Assembly: GCA_903928225.1 (NCBI GenBank)
Contig: CAIYPU010000079.1
Span: 1-64,000 of the forward strand
Origin: an uncultured Chlorobiaceae bacterium
GTDB taxonomy: Bacteria > Bacteroidota > Chlorobiia > Chlorobiales > Chlorobiaceae
DNA length: 64,000 nt
Direction: 5' to 3'
The notes beneath the pieces are model-generated. The model did not search any database and had not been told where the DNA came from. It was given only the letters and a program-made list of their open reading frames with translations. Made by a program: the position numbers and the translations under genes. Shown here one piece after another: positions 46,348 to 54,149 of the stretch; positions within the stretch are counted from its first letter, which is position 1; each line of letters opens with the position of its first letter.

Positions 46348-46611
46348 TTATACCGAACATAAAAAGCATCGCTGTACAACACACCCATTCGCATCCTTGT
46401 ATTCCGAAACAAGTTCTGGGATTGAAAAAATGGTTCCAGGTATTGGTACATCACTTCCTGCCGGAAACTGATCCTCCCGGTACACTTTCTCACCGCCCTT
46501 TCGGCAACCCGGCATGACAATCATAACATGGACCGGCACGATGGGAGCCGGACAAATGCACTCTTCAAGTTTCCTGATTCTGTCTTCTATACGCATATTG
46601 CTATCCTCCAT
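46348..46611 (-). CDS. Small hypothetical protein, 87 aa
   Basis: Acidic/basic small protein starting MEDSNMRIEDRIRKLEECIC, with a short amphipathic helix followed by a Pro/Val-rich segment. No family recognised. Its start helix (RIEDRIRKLEE) resembles the end of the 75-residue neighbour (LEDRVQKLEELLEKK), suggesting a short coiled coil. It lies 4 bp downstream of the next small gene. Confidence 0.45.
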   Translation of the reverse strand: MEDSNMRIEDRIRKLEECICPAPIVPVHVMIVMPGCRKGGEKVYREDQFPAGSDVPIPGTIFSIPELVSEYKDANGCVVQRCFLCSV

Positions 46612-46615
46612 ATCG

Positions 46616-46912
46616 TTAATTGTATCTAAATTCTCTCGGCTTCTTCATCATCTCAGTGACAATCCGCTCATTCATCGCAAGAAATTCCGGATCCTCCTCT
46701 GCATCAATGTAGCTGAGCAGTTCGTCCATAGTGGCATTCAGCTCACGGCAGAACCGGACCCATGCTTCATCCGATGCCTGGCGGTAATCATACGATCTTG
46801 CTGTAACAGTTTTTGATATCACTGACTGTTCCAATTCCCAGACCCGCCTTGCAATTGTATTCATCTCACTTTTTTGTTTTGTCCTTGATAGTTTCAGGCG
46901 ATACAAGTTCAA
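46616..46912 (-). CDS. Small hypothetical protein, 98 aa
   Basis: Mostly helical by composition, with many Glu and Arg (RRVWELEQSVISKTVTARSY and DEAWVRFCRELNATMDELLS). No family recognised. One of three consecutive small genes on the same strand between the tRNA-like gene and the primase-like gene; small genes in this position of satellites often control host or helper functions, but nothing here shows that. Confidence 0.5.
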   Translation of the reverse strand: MNLYRLKLSRTKQKSEMNTIARRVWELEQSVISKTVTARSYDYRQASDEAWVRFCRELNATMDELLSYIDAEEDPEFLAMNERIVTEMMKKPREFRYN

Positions 46913-46949
46913 ATATTCACAGCATCAATATTCCGTAAACCTCAATCTG

Positions 46950-47177
46950 CTAACAGGCTTTTCTAATTGGCCCATGGTTCTTTTTTTCCAGCAGCTCCTC
47001 AAGTTTTTGAACTCTGTCTTCCAACTCAGCATCCTTGATCGTGCTGGTCAGGATGTTTGAGACGTACGCGCATGCTTTCAAATGCACCTCATCGATCTCT
47101 CCGGCCTCATATCTGTTCAGCAGAGCCGCCAGATATCTTCTGATATCTCCTAGTGTTTGAAGTCTTTTCCTGCTCAT
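46950..47177 (-). CDS. Small hypothetical protein, 75 aa
   Basis: Sequence MSRKRLQTLGDIRRYLAALL, then NRYEAGEIDEVHLKACAYVS, and a C-terminal coiled coil EDRVQKLEELLEKK. Predicted all-helical. The DIRRYLAxLLNRYExGEI pattern is one I associate with small proteins of bacterial mobile elements, of unknown role. Clean start context and good length make it the most gene-like of the three small frames. Confidence 0.6.
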   Translation of the reverse strand: MSRKRLQTLGDIRRYLAALLNRYEAGEIDEVHLKACAYVSNILTSTIKDAELEDRVQKLEELLEKKNHGPIRKAC

Positions 47178-47279
47178 AGGGGTTGGTGACAGCTATTATT
47201 CAATATTTATAAGGCTTTACAGGTATTGTATACAACAAAAAACGTTATATAACGACGGGTAAAATGGTATTTCAATACT

Positions 47280-48191
47280 TCAGGAAGCCAAAGACCCGGA
47301 GTGCTCCAACAATAAGTAATCCGCAAGGTCAAGTCCGGCTTTCCGGTTTTCTTCTGTTGCATATCGCTCCAGAATATCAGATACCCGTATCCATGCAAAA
47401 CCATTGACTACCGTTTGCCATTTATCAAATGCACCAAGGTCGGGGAACAATACGACTTTTCTTCCCTGCACGGGAGTGAGTTTCTCTATACTGAGATTGC
47501 CTTTCCCGGCTGTGGCAAGCCAGATGAATTCTGGCATGAAACCGGATGCAACGATTGCTGTTTTCTCACTTTCGACAATGGCTATTGGCATATTATCATC
47601 CGATGAAAGTTGATGCTCACCGAACAGGCACTGCTGGAGGTTGTAATTGGGTATATTCAGCACGCTGTGAACCCATTGGATATGGCAAAAGGGATGCTTA
47701 ACCCTTTTGCCCGTCATGGTATCATACAGCATAATCTTGCCTCCTCTTATGTTCCATGATTCATCGATCTGCCAGAACACACAGGCACCCATCCAATGCT
47801 TTGAGGTACCTATCCAGAAACGATTGGTGAGCTGGAAAGCTCTGCTTTCACCGAATATCGTGCACAACCACCGGCAGAAATAGTTCCTGTCATGACGGGC
47901 CATGCTTGCATCAAGGATTTTTGGTTCAATAAGAGATAGCTCTTGCTCAACCATTGATTGTTTTTTCATCGATTGATTGCCTATTGGAGATGAACGTTTA
48001 CCCTGTTGCCGGAAATAGTCACCCGGTTTTAGATGGTATCCGCAAGAGTCTTCACGGTCACACCGCCCAACCTCGTCAGCGATATGCTCTCCGTTCTCCG
48101 TGTCAACATACCTGACAAACCGGTGCTTCCTACATGCCGGGCATTGATATTTCCTACTGCCTTGTTCCAGTTCAAATCGAAACCTCTCCAT
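47280..48191 (-). CDS. Primase-like protein: zinc finger plus Toprim (DUF6371-like)
   Basis: A 303-residue protein. N-terminal zinc-binding segment (YQCPACRKHRF ... GRCDREDSCGYH, about residues 15-55), middle region like DUF6371, and a Toprim-like nucleotidyl-transfer segment IAIVESEKTAIVASGFM with later WLATAGKGNLS and VVLFPDLGAFDKW. Such proteins prime replication of plasmids and integrative elements in Bacteroidota. It lies across the motif cluster from the AAA ATPase and probably works with it at a replication origin. Confidence 0.75.
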   Translation of the reverse strand: MERFRFELEQGSRKYQCPACRKHRFVRYVDTENGEHIADEVGRCDREDSCGYHLKPGDYFRQQGKRSSPIGNQSMKKQSMVEQELSLIEPKILDASMARHDRNYFCRWLCTIFGESRAFQLTNRFWIGTSKHWMGACVFWQIDESWNIRGGKIMLYDTMTGKRVKHPFCHIQWVHSVLNIPNYNLQQCLFGEHQLSSDDNMPIAIVESEKTAIVASGFMPEFIWLATAGKGNLSIEKLTPVQGRKVVLFPDLGAFDKWQTVVNGFAWIRVSDILERYATEENRKAGLDLADYLLLEHSGSLAS

Positions 48192-48217
48192 CAGAACATC
48201 AACTTATAATCTTTTGC

Positions 48218-48421
48218 TGGCACACTGTGACATATCGTGCCACGCTCAGAATCAAGCCAGACAAGTATTTTCAGGTTTTTGGCATGGCACGGTTCCGACT
48301 GTGCCACGCTGTGCCAACAGAGCGGGGAACACTGGCACACAAACGGCTGTGCCATGACAAAAGTTGCTAAAGCCTTGACATATCTAATTAAATGCCTGGC
48401 ACGGGTTGGCACAGCGTGCCA
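48218..48421. repeat. TGGCAC/GTGCCA motif cluster, candidate replication origin
   Basis: Ten copies of one hexamer in 204 bp: TGGCAC at 48218, 48285, 48333, 48397 and 48407; GTGCCA at 48237, 48301, 48311, 48349 and 48416. Five in each orientation. About 0.1 would be expected by chance. The cluster fills the gap between the ATPase stop (48423) and the primase start (48191), the usual place for iterons recognised by an initiator. A small AT-rich patch (TATCTAATTAAAT) lies at 48381-48393. Confidence 0.7.
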
Positions 48422-48422
48422 C

Positions 48423-49508
48423 TCAAAACGGTTCATCATCTTTATCAAGTAGTAATTCAGAATGTACAGGATCAAGGCTTTTAACGATCTTGGCTACCCG
48501 GTTGCGGCCAATTCCGGTCATTCTTTCAATCTCACGGTTTGATATGGCTGGATTTGCTTGTTTCAGTTCAACCACCTTCTGTAGATTGATTTCCTCCTCA
48601 ATCTCTTTTAACGGTCTAAGGTGTTCGGACTCGGGCCCGTAACCCATCACATGAAAACCGGTAAAGTTTCCATCCTTTACGATCTTTACCGCCACTACGT
48701 TCTGTGTATGATAGATCGCTTCACATGCCCGGACTTTGATCTGCTTAAGGTAACGGGCACTTCCGTCTTTATGACTCCGGCCAATCGCAAAGGCTGAATC
48801 GACAAAGTTCATCAACATCTTTGAACCCGAGAGGTCGTTTACCGATATTGGCCGGGTTTCGGAAATCTTCGGGGTATGGCCAAGAATCAGGATTGAGAGG
48901 GAATATTGCCGCTGCAGGGTTTTCAGGTATTTCATGAGGGGCAGTGCATCGCTGGCAGTCTCAGTTTGTGTCCTTAACCAAGTAAGGTTATCTATGATGA
49001 TGACACGAACCCCATATTCGACAACAGCTCTTTCAATGTCTGACCGAAGAGCTTCCTCGATTTCTCCATTTTCGGTTACGATTTTGTTCCGATCGAACTC
49101 CGACCGATAAAAGAGCGGACTGAAACGATAGTTTTTCTGGTAATTATCGGAATAGCGGTTCTGAAACTGTTTCTCGCTCAGCTCGAAGTCCAGATACAGA
49201 ACCGGCTGGGGTTGTGATTCTGTTTTGAATCCCAGTACTGACTGACCTCGGGTAATAGCATCGGCAATCTGTACCGCCAGAAGGGACTTCCCCAATCCGG
49301 TATCGGCAAAAAGGAAACATACCTCATGTTCGTGCCAAAACTCCGAAAACAGCATTTTTGGTACTGGAAGAGTAGCGGCTCGCTGCATAGTATCATTCGC
49401 AGATTCAACTCTTAGCACACGGTATATACTTACCGGCGTCTTTTGGAACTCCGATTTTACTGCATCAATAATACCCATCGTTCCATCACAGAGATTCACA
49501 CTTTTCAT
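48423..49508 (-). CDS. RepA/AAA_25-type ATPase with C-terminal HTH
   Basis: A 361-residue RecA-like ATPase: Walker A FADTGLGKS (residues 67-75), Walker B VRVIIIDNLTW, and QIADAITRG after Walker A, as in RSF1010 RepA-like hexameric helicases (AAA_25). The C-terminus carries a likely helix-turn-helix, NPAISNREIERMTGIGRNRV, that could bind the adjacent repeats. It probably acts as replicative helicase or initiator of the element. The start overlaps the AlpA-like stop by 4 bp. Confidence 0.8.
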   Translation of the reverse strand: MKSVNLCDGTMGIIDAVKSEFQKTPVSIYRVLRVESANDTMQRAATLPVPKMLFSEFWHEHEVCFLFADTGLGKSLLAVQIADAITRGQSVLGFKTESQPQPVLYLDFELSEKQFQNRYSDNYQKNYRFSPLFYRSEFDRNKIVTENGEIEEALRSDIERAVVEYGVRVIIIDNLTWLRTQTETASDALPLMKYLKTLQRQYSLSILILGHTPKISETRPISVNDLSGSKMLMNFVDSAFAIGRSHKDGSARYLKQIKVRACEAIYHTQNVVAVKIVKDGNFTGFHVMGYGPESEHLRPLKEIEEEINLQKVVELKQANPAISNREIERMTGIGRNRVAKIVKSLDPVHSELLLDKDDEPF

Positions 49509-49876
49509 ACTTTGTGTCCTTTGTGATTTGTTTCACCTCTTCTGTCACTCAAGATTTGAAAGCTTTGTGCTTGACGGATCAGGTCGGGAAGCTGCTTTCT
49601 GGAAGAAAGGATAGTTGCCGCCATCTCTTCTGGCCTAATCTCCGGATCAGACATTGCCAGCAAAATGGCATCAACCTCGAAACGATGCCAAAATTTTGGT
49701 CCGATTGGGGGCGTGATTGGGGGTGGAAGTTTGCCTTGGCGCTGAAGGACATAACTGGAGTTCCTGGCAAAACCAAGCTCCTCGCTGAGTTTTTTTCTGT
49801 CTACTGAACTGAGCGGTGTTTTACTCAGTAAAAGAGAGGTAAGAATAACTTTTTTGATTTTACAATCGTCGTACAT
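49505..49876 (-). CDS. AlpA-like DNA-binding protein (excisionase/regulator candidate)
   Basis: About 123 residues from ATG 49876, which has GAGGAG about 7 nt upstream (the longer frame to 49912 lacks this). The central segment LGFARNSSYVLQRQGKLPPP ... FWHRFEVDAILLA resembles the AlpA/MerR-like winged helix (R-T-xxYxLIxxGxFPxPV ... W x x xE V D A W) of excisionases and satellite regulators. It sits between integrase and helicase, where alpA is found in Gram-negative phage satellites. It could control integration direction or switch on the replication genes. Confidence 0.6.
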   Translation of the reverse strand: MYDDCKIKKVILTSLLLSKTPLSSVDRKKLSEELGFARNSSYVLQRQGKLPPPITPPIGPKFWHRFEVDAILLAMSDPEIRPEEMAATILSSRKQLPDLIRQAQSFQILSDRRGETNHKGHKV

Positions 49877-50048
49877 TGAATGCTCCTCGTCTGTTCCAGA
49901 AAATAAAAGCATCAGAAACTCTATAAAGACAGTGGATTTAATCTTATAAATGTCTCCCTGTCAAAAGCTGAGTACTTCAGAAGCTTTATTATTTCTTCAC
50001 AGTACAATCAATGAGTATTCATACAAACGGTATATTTTTCAAAATCGA

Positions 50049-51275
50049 TTATTTTTTTTCTATCAAGTCATCAATCCATTGCATCCATTTCTCCAACTCA
50101 ACTCTCATTTCAGGCAACCAGTTGTAGCTTGAATAAACGCCGATTACACCTACATCGACAATGTGACCCAGAATCCTTTCTACAAGATCAGGGCGGATGC
50201 CAATTTCACGCATTTTTGTACTCATCGTATGACGAATATGATGAGCAGTAAACCCCTCAATATTATAATGATTACGCTTTCTTGTGATAAATTGGTTAAG
50301 GCTGCTCGTGTTCATTGCGACACGTTTCCGACCAGGAAAAACAAGTTCCTCATGACAACCGCTGTATTTTTTAATGATCTCTACAGCCGGTTTTATCAAC
50401 GGCCGTGAAATTACTCTGGCACATCGATGACCGGCCTTATGTTCACCGGCACCAAGAGTCCATATGTCGTCCTGGATTTGCCGCCATTTCATTCCAAGTA
50501 TTTCTTTCGGACGGGCGCCTGTCCATAGCATCAATCTGATAACATCATCGAAAGGATTGCTACCCAAATTTTTGAAGAGCAGCCGAATCTCGTCATAACT
50601 CAATGCCTTTCCGGAATTATCTCTTTGATCGGCTTTTGGCGCTGGTTTGGCAACATCAGCCATGGGATTATTATCAACCAACCCACGTCGGATTCCAACC
50701 TTAAATAACGTTTGTAAAAATGAATACAACCTGTTGGCCTGAACAGGAGCCCTTGCTTTAACCTCATCGAGTAAAATTACGCACTCACGACGTGTGATAC
50801 TCTTGGCTTTTCTGTTCTTCCATCTCGGAACGGCATCTTTATAAAGAGCACACTTGACATTATAGTGTGAAGCGGATCCTTCAAGAGTCAACAGATATTC
50901 CTCTGCAAGCTTCTCAAACAGAGGTTCCGCGCGTTCCTCATCGAGCTTTGCAGCTCGTTGTAATTGTTCTTGTTCTGCAATCAAAAGAGCTTGACGGGCA
51001 TGTTCAACTGGATCAATGCCGTTTTTTCTCAGATTCCTGGCTTCTTGACACAAATCCCGAGCCTGCTTAAGTGAAATATTTGGGTAGGCGCCAAAAGGAA
51101 GTACTTTTTTCTCATTCCCGTTACGATACTCGTACCTCCAGTTTTTACTGCCCGAACCACTTACTCTTAAAATCAAGCCATCACCATCACGAAGATCAAT
51201 AGACTTGATTTCAGAAGGGCAGGAAACTCTTTTCACCTTGAGATCAGTAAGATTGTTATGAACGGTTCTTCCCAT
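50049..51275 (-). CDS. int: Tyrosine recombinase (P4-type integrase)
   Basis: A 408-residue site-specific recombinase. N-terminal DUF4102-like arm-binding domain (VKRVSCPSEIKSIDLRDGDG ... LRVSGSGSKNWRYEYR), core-binding domain, and catalytic domain with Arg in TGARPKEIL, HxxRH in AHHIRHTMST, His in ILGHIVD and nucleophile Tyr in VYSSYNW. P4-type integrases target tRNA 3' ends, matching the 47-bp repeats in tRNA-Arg. ATG 51275 (MGRTVHN) is chosen; 51284 adds three residues. Its promoter region contains the right-hand tandem 12-mers. Confidence 0.95.
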   Translation of the reverse strand: MGRTVHNNLTDLKVKRVSCPSEIKSIDLRDGDGLILRVSGSGSKNWRYEYRNGNEKKVLPFGAYPNISLKQARDLCQEARNLRKNGIDPVEHARQALLIAEQEQLQRAAKLDEERAEPLFEKLAEEYLLTLEGSASHYNVKCALYKDAVPRWKNRKAKSITRRECVILLDEVKARAPVQANRLYSFLQTLFKVGIRRGLVDNNPMADVAKPAPKADQRDNSGKALSYDEIRLLFKNLGSNPFDDVIRLMLWTGARPKEILGMKWRQIQDDIWTLGAGEHKAGHRCARVISRPLIKPAVEIIKKYSGCHEELVFPGRKRVAMNTSSLNQFITRKRNHYNIEGFTAHHIRHTMSTKMREIGIRPDLVERILGHIVDVGVIGVYSSYNWLPEMRVELEKWMQWIDDLIEKK

Positions 51276-51320
51276 GACTACCAATTTTAGGATTCTCTCA
51301 TAAGGAGAAACTGATTTTCT

Positions 51321-51348
51321 GAGGGTGCTTTGGAGGGTGCTTTGAAAA
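51321..51348 (+). repeat. Tandem 12-mer, right end (candidate integrase arm sites)
   Basis: Same 28 bp as 36949-36976: GAGGGTGCTTTG twice then AAAA. It lies 37 bp upstream of the integrase frame, so an integrase bound here could also repress its own promoter. Confidence 0.65.
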
Positions 51349-51468
51349 CTCTATTCAATAATACGTTTTAATACATGCAAATACAACAAAGAATGTTAAG
51401 TAACTAAAAATTAATTACTTAATGAGACTTCTTCGAACAAGCTGTTTCGGATGAATACTGCAGATGAA

Positions 51469-51515
51469 CTGACTACGGATCAGACGGTTAGAGGTTCGAC
51501 TCCTCTCGGGTGCAC
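51469..51515 (+). repeat. attR: 47-bp copy of the tRNA-Arg 3' end
   Basis: Identical to 36843-36889. No functional tRNA is present here because the 5' half is absent. It marks the right boundary of the island. Confidence 0.93.
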
Positions 51516-51528
51516 GATACAACAGAAC

Positions 51529-51560
51529 GACTTACGAGGATATTCCCGTAAGTCTTTTTT
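51529..51560 (+). terminator. Ancestral terminator of tRNA-Arg (right of attR)
   Basis: GACTTACG (51529-51536) pairs with CGTAAGTC (51547-51554), followed by TTTTTTG. It presumably served the tRNA-Arg gene before integration and matches the left-end terminator in stem and tail. Confidence 0.8.
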
Positions 51561-51768
51561 GTTTTATGGCCGTCCTGTCCGCTCCGGAAGGTAACCTGCA
51601 ATCAGGATCTCAACCCGGTCAGCAAATTCACCAGGCTGCTCACTCCAGTGAAGCATAGTCGGAGCCCATGGCATTCATGACCCGTCTTGTTCCACCGGTT
51701 GATTTTTAAAAAAATGGGGAAAAAGGATTGGAAATAAGATTTTTTTGCTAAATTCTCATTCTGTTATT

Positions 51769-51841
51769 GAGGAGTGGCCAAATTGGTAAGGCTCCTGATT
51801 CTGGATCAGGCAATTCTAGGTTCGAGTCCTAGCTCCTCAGC
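51769..51841 (+). tRNA. tRNA-Gln(CTG)
   Basis: Acceptor TGAGGAG/CTCCTCA, D-arm GGCCAAATTGGTAAGGC, anticodon stem CTGAT/ATCAG around TCTGG with anticodon CTG, T-arm CTAGG-TTCGAGT-CCTAG, discriminator G, CCA not encoded. The leading T and the loop fit bacterial tRNA-Gln. Confidence 0.92.
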
Positions 51842-51861
51842 TCTAATTGACAGTCATCAGA

Positions 51862-51898
51862 AAAGACACATTTCATCCGGAATGTGTCTTTTTTTTTG
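51862..51898 (+). terminator. Terminator after tRNA-Gln
   Basis: AAAGACACATT (51863-51873) pairs with AATGTGTCTTT (51882-51892) and is followed by a run of T. Confidence 0.88.
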
Positions 51899-51990
51899 GC
51901 CCGTTCCAGTGCAACATCTCTTACTATTTGTTTTTCCGGCAACAATACCCCCCAGGAAATCCATTCGGCAGGCCTTTCATTCTGACGTCC

Positions 51991-52342
51991 CGTTCCGTCA
52001 TGGTGAACACCATGAAATAAGGTGACGCATCCATTTCCATACCTCCCCCTTTCTGGATTCTTCACTTCGTTCAGAATGACAGGAAAAAGTGAGAATGACA
52101 GGAGAAGACAACATGTCAAGAGCAGGGGAGTTTGTTCTGAAACATCGGTGTCATCCTGAACGAAGCATAGTGGAGTGAAGGATCCATTTTTTTACCATTC
52201 ATGTGGCTCTGGATTCTTCACTTCGTTCAGAATGACAGGAATAGACATCATGACTTGAAAAGACAGAATGACAAGGGCAATGCGTTTGTTTCGAAAGAGA
52301 GGTGTCATTCTGAATGAAGCGGAGCGAAATGAAGAATCCAGG
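51991..52342. repeat. Alternating short inverted-repeat array, left block
   Basis: Forward units GGATTCTTCACTTCGTTCAG (then AATGACAG) at 52055-52082 and 52211-52238 alternate with inverse units TGTCATYCTGAACGAAGC...GGATCC at 52148-52185 and 52303-52340; a diverged inverse unit is at 51993-52031. Forward-to-inverse distance is 92-93 bp and inverse-to-forward 62-63 bp, so the period is about 155 bp. No protein-coding frame is supported in 51842-52634. Confidence 0.8.
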
Positions 52343-52502
52343 TTATTTCTTTTTTTGAATACTTCCGGATTCAACGGCCGACGGTATCGGTCTTTCCTGG
52401 ATCAAGTACTGTCGTTGTGAATTCACTACCCGGAATTAACAGTTCTTTTGTTCATGGACCGTACGAGTCACTACCGGATTAGGGGAACTCTACCTGTCAA
52501 CC

Positions 52503-52594
52503 AGTTCCGTCATGCTGAACGTAATGAAATAATATGCAGCATCCATTGCCGGACCATCCCCTTTCTGGATTCTTCACTTCGTTCAGAATGACAG
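52503..52594. repeat. Short inverted-repeat pair left of the GIY-YIG gene
   Basis: A diverged inverse unit (52506-52543) plus an exact forward unit (52567-52594), related to 51991-52082 over about 90 bp with the same spacing (61 against 62 bp). Confidence 0.75.
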
Positions 52595-52634
52595 GAAAAG
52601 AGAGAATGAAAAGATTAACCCATAGAAGTAAAAC

Positions 52635-52925
52635 TCACAATGACAACTTTTCTCTCAAATCTTCCCAGTTTGGATTCGATGACTCAATTAAAGCTATTTT
52701 CTTTTCCCTTTTCCAGCCTTTGATTTGCTTCTCCCTGGCAATTGCATCTTTAACATCCGGACAACATTCAAAATAAACAAGCTTGTCAACACCATACTTC
52801 TTTGTAAAACCGTCAACAAGCTTCTCTTTGTGTTCAAAGACACGACGTTCAAGATTGTTCGTTATTCCTGTGTAAATCGTCCCATGCTTTTTGCTCGCAA
52901 GTATGTAGACATAGTAATCATACAT
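52635..52925 (-). CDS. GIY-YIG nuclease-domain protein
   Basis: A 96-residue stand-alone GIY-YIG protein: YYVYILASKKHGTIYTGITN carries the motif (here VYI...IYTG), followed by the catalytic Arg in NNLERRVFEHK and a Glu in AIAREKQIKGWKREKK. These UPF0213/endonuclease-like proteins are of unknown role and are often scattered among repeats in Bacteroidota/Chlorobiota. It is enclosed by forward repeat units at 52567 and 52951. Confidence 0.88.
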   Translation of the reverse strand: MYDYYVYILASKKHGTIYTGITNNLERRVFEHKEKLVDGFTKKYGVDKLVYFECCPDVKDAIAREKQIKGWKREKKIALIESSNPNWEDLREKLSL

Positions 52926-53494
52926 TTTTTGAGCTCATTTTAATTAGAGTGGATTCTTCACTTCGTTCAGAATGACAGAAAAAACAGCATGACATAAATA
53001 GGCAGAATATAACAAGGGCAAGGCATTTTTTGTGAAAAAGAGGTGTCATTCTGAACGAAGCATGGCGGAGTGGAGGATCCAGTTTTTCCTTGCATGTGGC
53101 ACGGGATTCTTCGGCTGACGGCTTCGGCTTCAGAATGATAAAATCGGAACGAATGCTTATTACGCCTACCCACCCGGTAAATAAGGTCCTCCATTTCCTG
53201 CTGAGACAAAACATATAGCTAACTGCTGAGGTGATTGAAACGTGCGGAACTCGTCCTAATTTCGCGGAGGTTATTTTTTATCGACGAGCTATTCCGTGCC
53301 TCCAATTGTCTGATTAGTTCTTAAATCAGTTTTAAATCAGGAAAGTGTTGAATTGCAATAGAGGGATAAAATATTCAAAATAAATCTTTTTTCTCGATTT
53401 GTTCTCTTACTGTCCTTCTATTTTTTTTAACTCGATTGCGGTAGAACAGCGGATTCTCATATATTATTATATTTGCCTTTATTATCAAATTTTA
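52926..53494. repeat. Right block of the repeat array and AT-rich gap
   Basis: Forward unit 52951-52978, inverse unit 53044-53080 (93 bp on) and a diverged forward unit 53104-53140. From about 53220 the composition becomes AT-rich with no recognisable gene or RNA. Confidence 0.7.
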
Positions 53495-53875
53495 TTATTC
53501 AATAACAATTACAGGAACAGTCTTTTCTTGGTTGTTTTTAGTAGTGTATTGATATATCCCTCTTTGTCTTGCACATTTATCTCCAGGAATTTTTATTTTT
53601 TCATCATCATAATAATATTTACCATCATAATTAACAAGCAAAACTACTATACCATCAGAAAAGTCTCCGGTGTTTGCCAATGCCATATTTGGTTTTAAAA
53701 CTTGAAAAACCTTTATTTCGTTTCCAGTTTTTATACACTCCCCTCTTTCAGAAAATATTGTTAGTCCAGATAAATCATTATCAGGTTGATTATCAACACT
53801 AAAGGATAATGCCACTAAAACAGTAACAATAATCCCAGTAATAAATCCACCAACAAATAATAATATTTTTTTCAT
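53495..53875 (-). CDS. Small membrane-anchored hypothetical protein
   Basis: A 126-residue protein with an N-terminal membrane anchor or signal (KKILLFVGGFITGIIVTVLV), then a small beta-rich soluble part with EIKVFQVLKPNMALANTGDF and YYYDDEKIKIPGDKCARQRG. This pattern (ALA..., YYDD..KI.IP.GKC..Q.G.Y.YTTK) is one I have seen in uncharacterised Bacteroidota proteins; function unknown. Notably AT-rich (about 30 % GC) against the chromosome, implying acquisition. Confidence 0.7.
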   Translation of the reverse strand: MKKILLFVGGFITGIIVTVLVALSFSVDNQPDNDLSGLTIFSERGECIKTGNEIKVFQVLKPNMALANTGDFSDGIVVLLVNYDGKYYYDDEKIKIPGDKCARQRGIYQYTTKNNQEKTVPVIVIE

Positions 53876-54120
53876 ATTTAAATTTGCATTACATTTTTGC
53901 TTACCAGTCTTATTTCACAACTTATTAGATTGAGTTATTCAAAACCACACAACTCTCTCCTGTATTATTAATCCCGATCTTGTATTAGCTATAATAGTTA
54001 TCTTGCAAAAAAATGGGACAATAAATCTTCTCCATATTAATTAAATTATGGACTATAATAGTCTTTCAATTTTACCTTTGAAGAATTTGGCAAAATCTCT
54101 ATTTATTTTTTTGTAATAAT

Positions 54121-54147
54121 AAAGGCCACTTAAATCGTGGCCTCTTT
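54121..54147 (-). terminator. Terminator of the H-NS family gene
   Basis: AAAGGCCAC (54121-54129) pairs with GTGGCC plus CTTT (54137-54147) with a 7-nt loop, followed on the minus strand by TTTATTATT. Confidence 0.75.
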
Positions 54148-54149
54148 TA

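Noticed and set aside
45903-46517. Rightward frame of 204 codons over the hsdR start and the tRNA-like gene
   Set aside because: It contains VVELVDT and similar phrases that arise from translating a tRNA-Leu gene, and it overlaps a real gene on the other strand. A stretch FVLALPNKSIDPGNGGPQ (46010-46070) could be a gene fragment but nothing supports it.
46272-46520. Leftward frame ending in VGAAGFEPAHTEV
   Set aside because: A well-known artefact of translating a tRNA in reverse; it overlaps the tRNA-like gene and a better small gene.
48191-48475. 94-codon minus frame over the motif cluster
   Set aside because: Composition is dictated by the repeated TGGCAC motifs and it overlaps both neighbours; treated as chance.
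52055-53082. CRISPR array from regularly spaced repeats
   Set aside because: Units alternate in orientation and intervening sequences are related to each other, not unique spacers.
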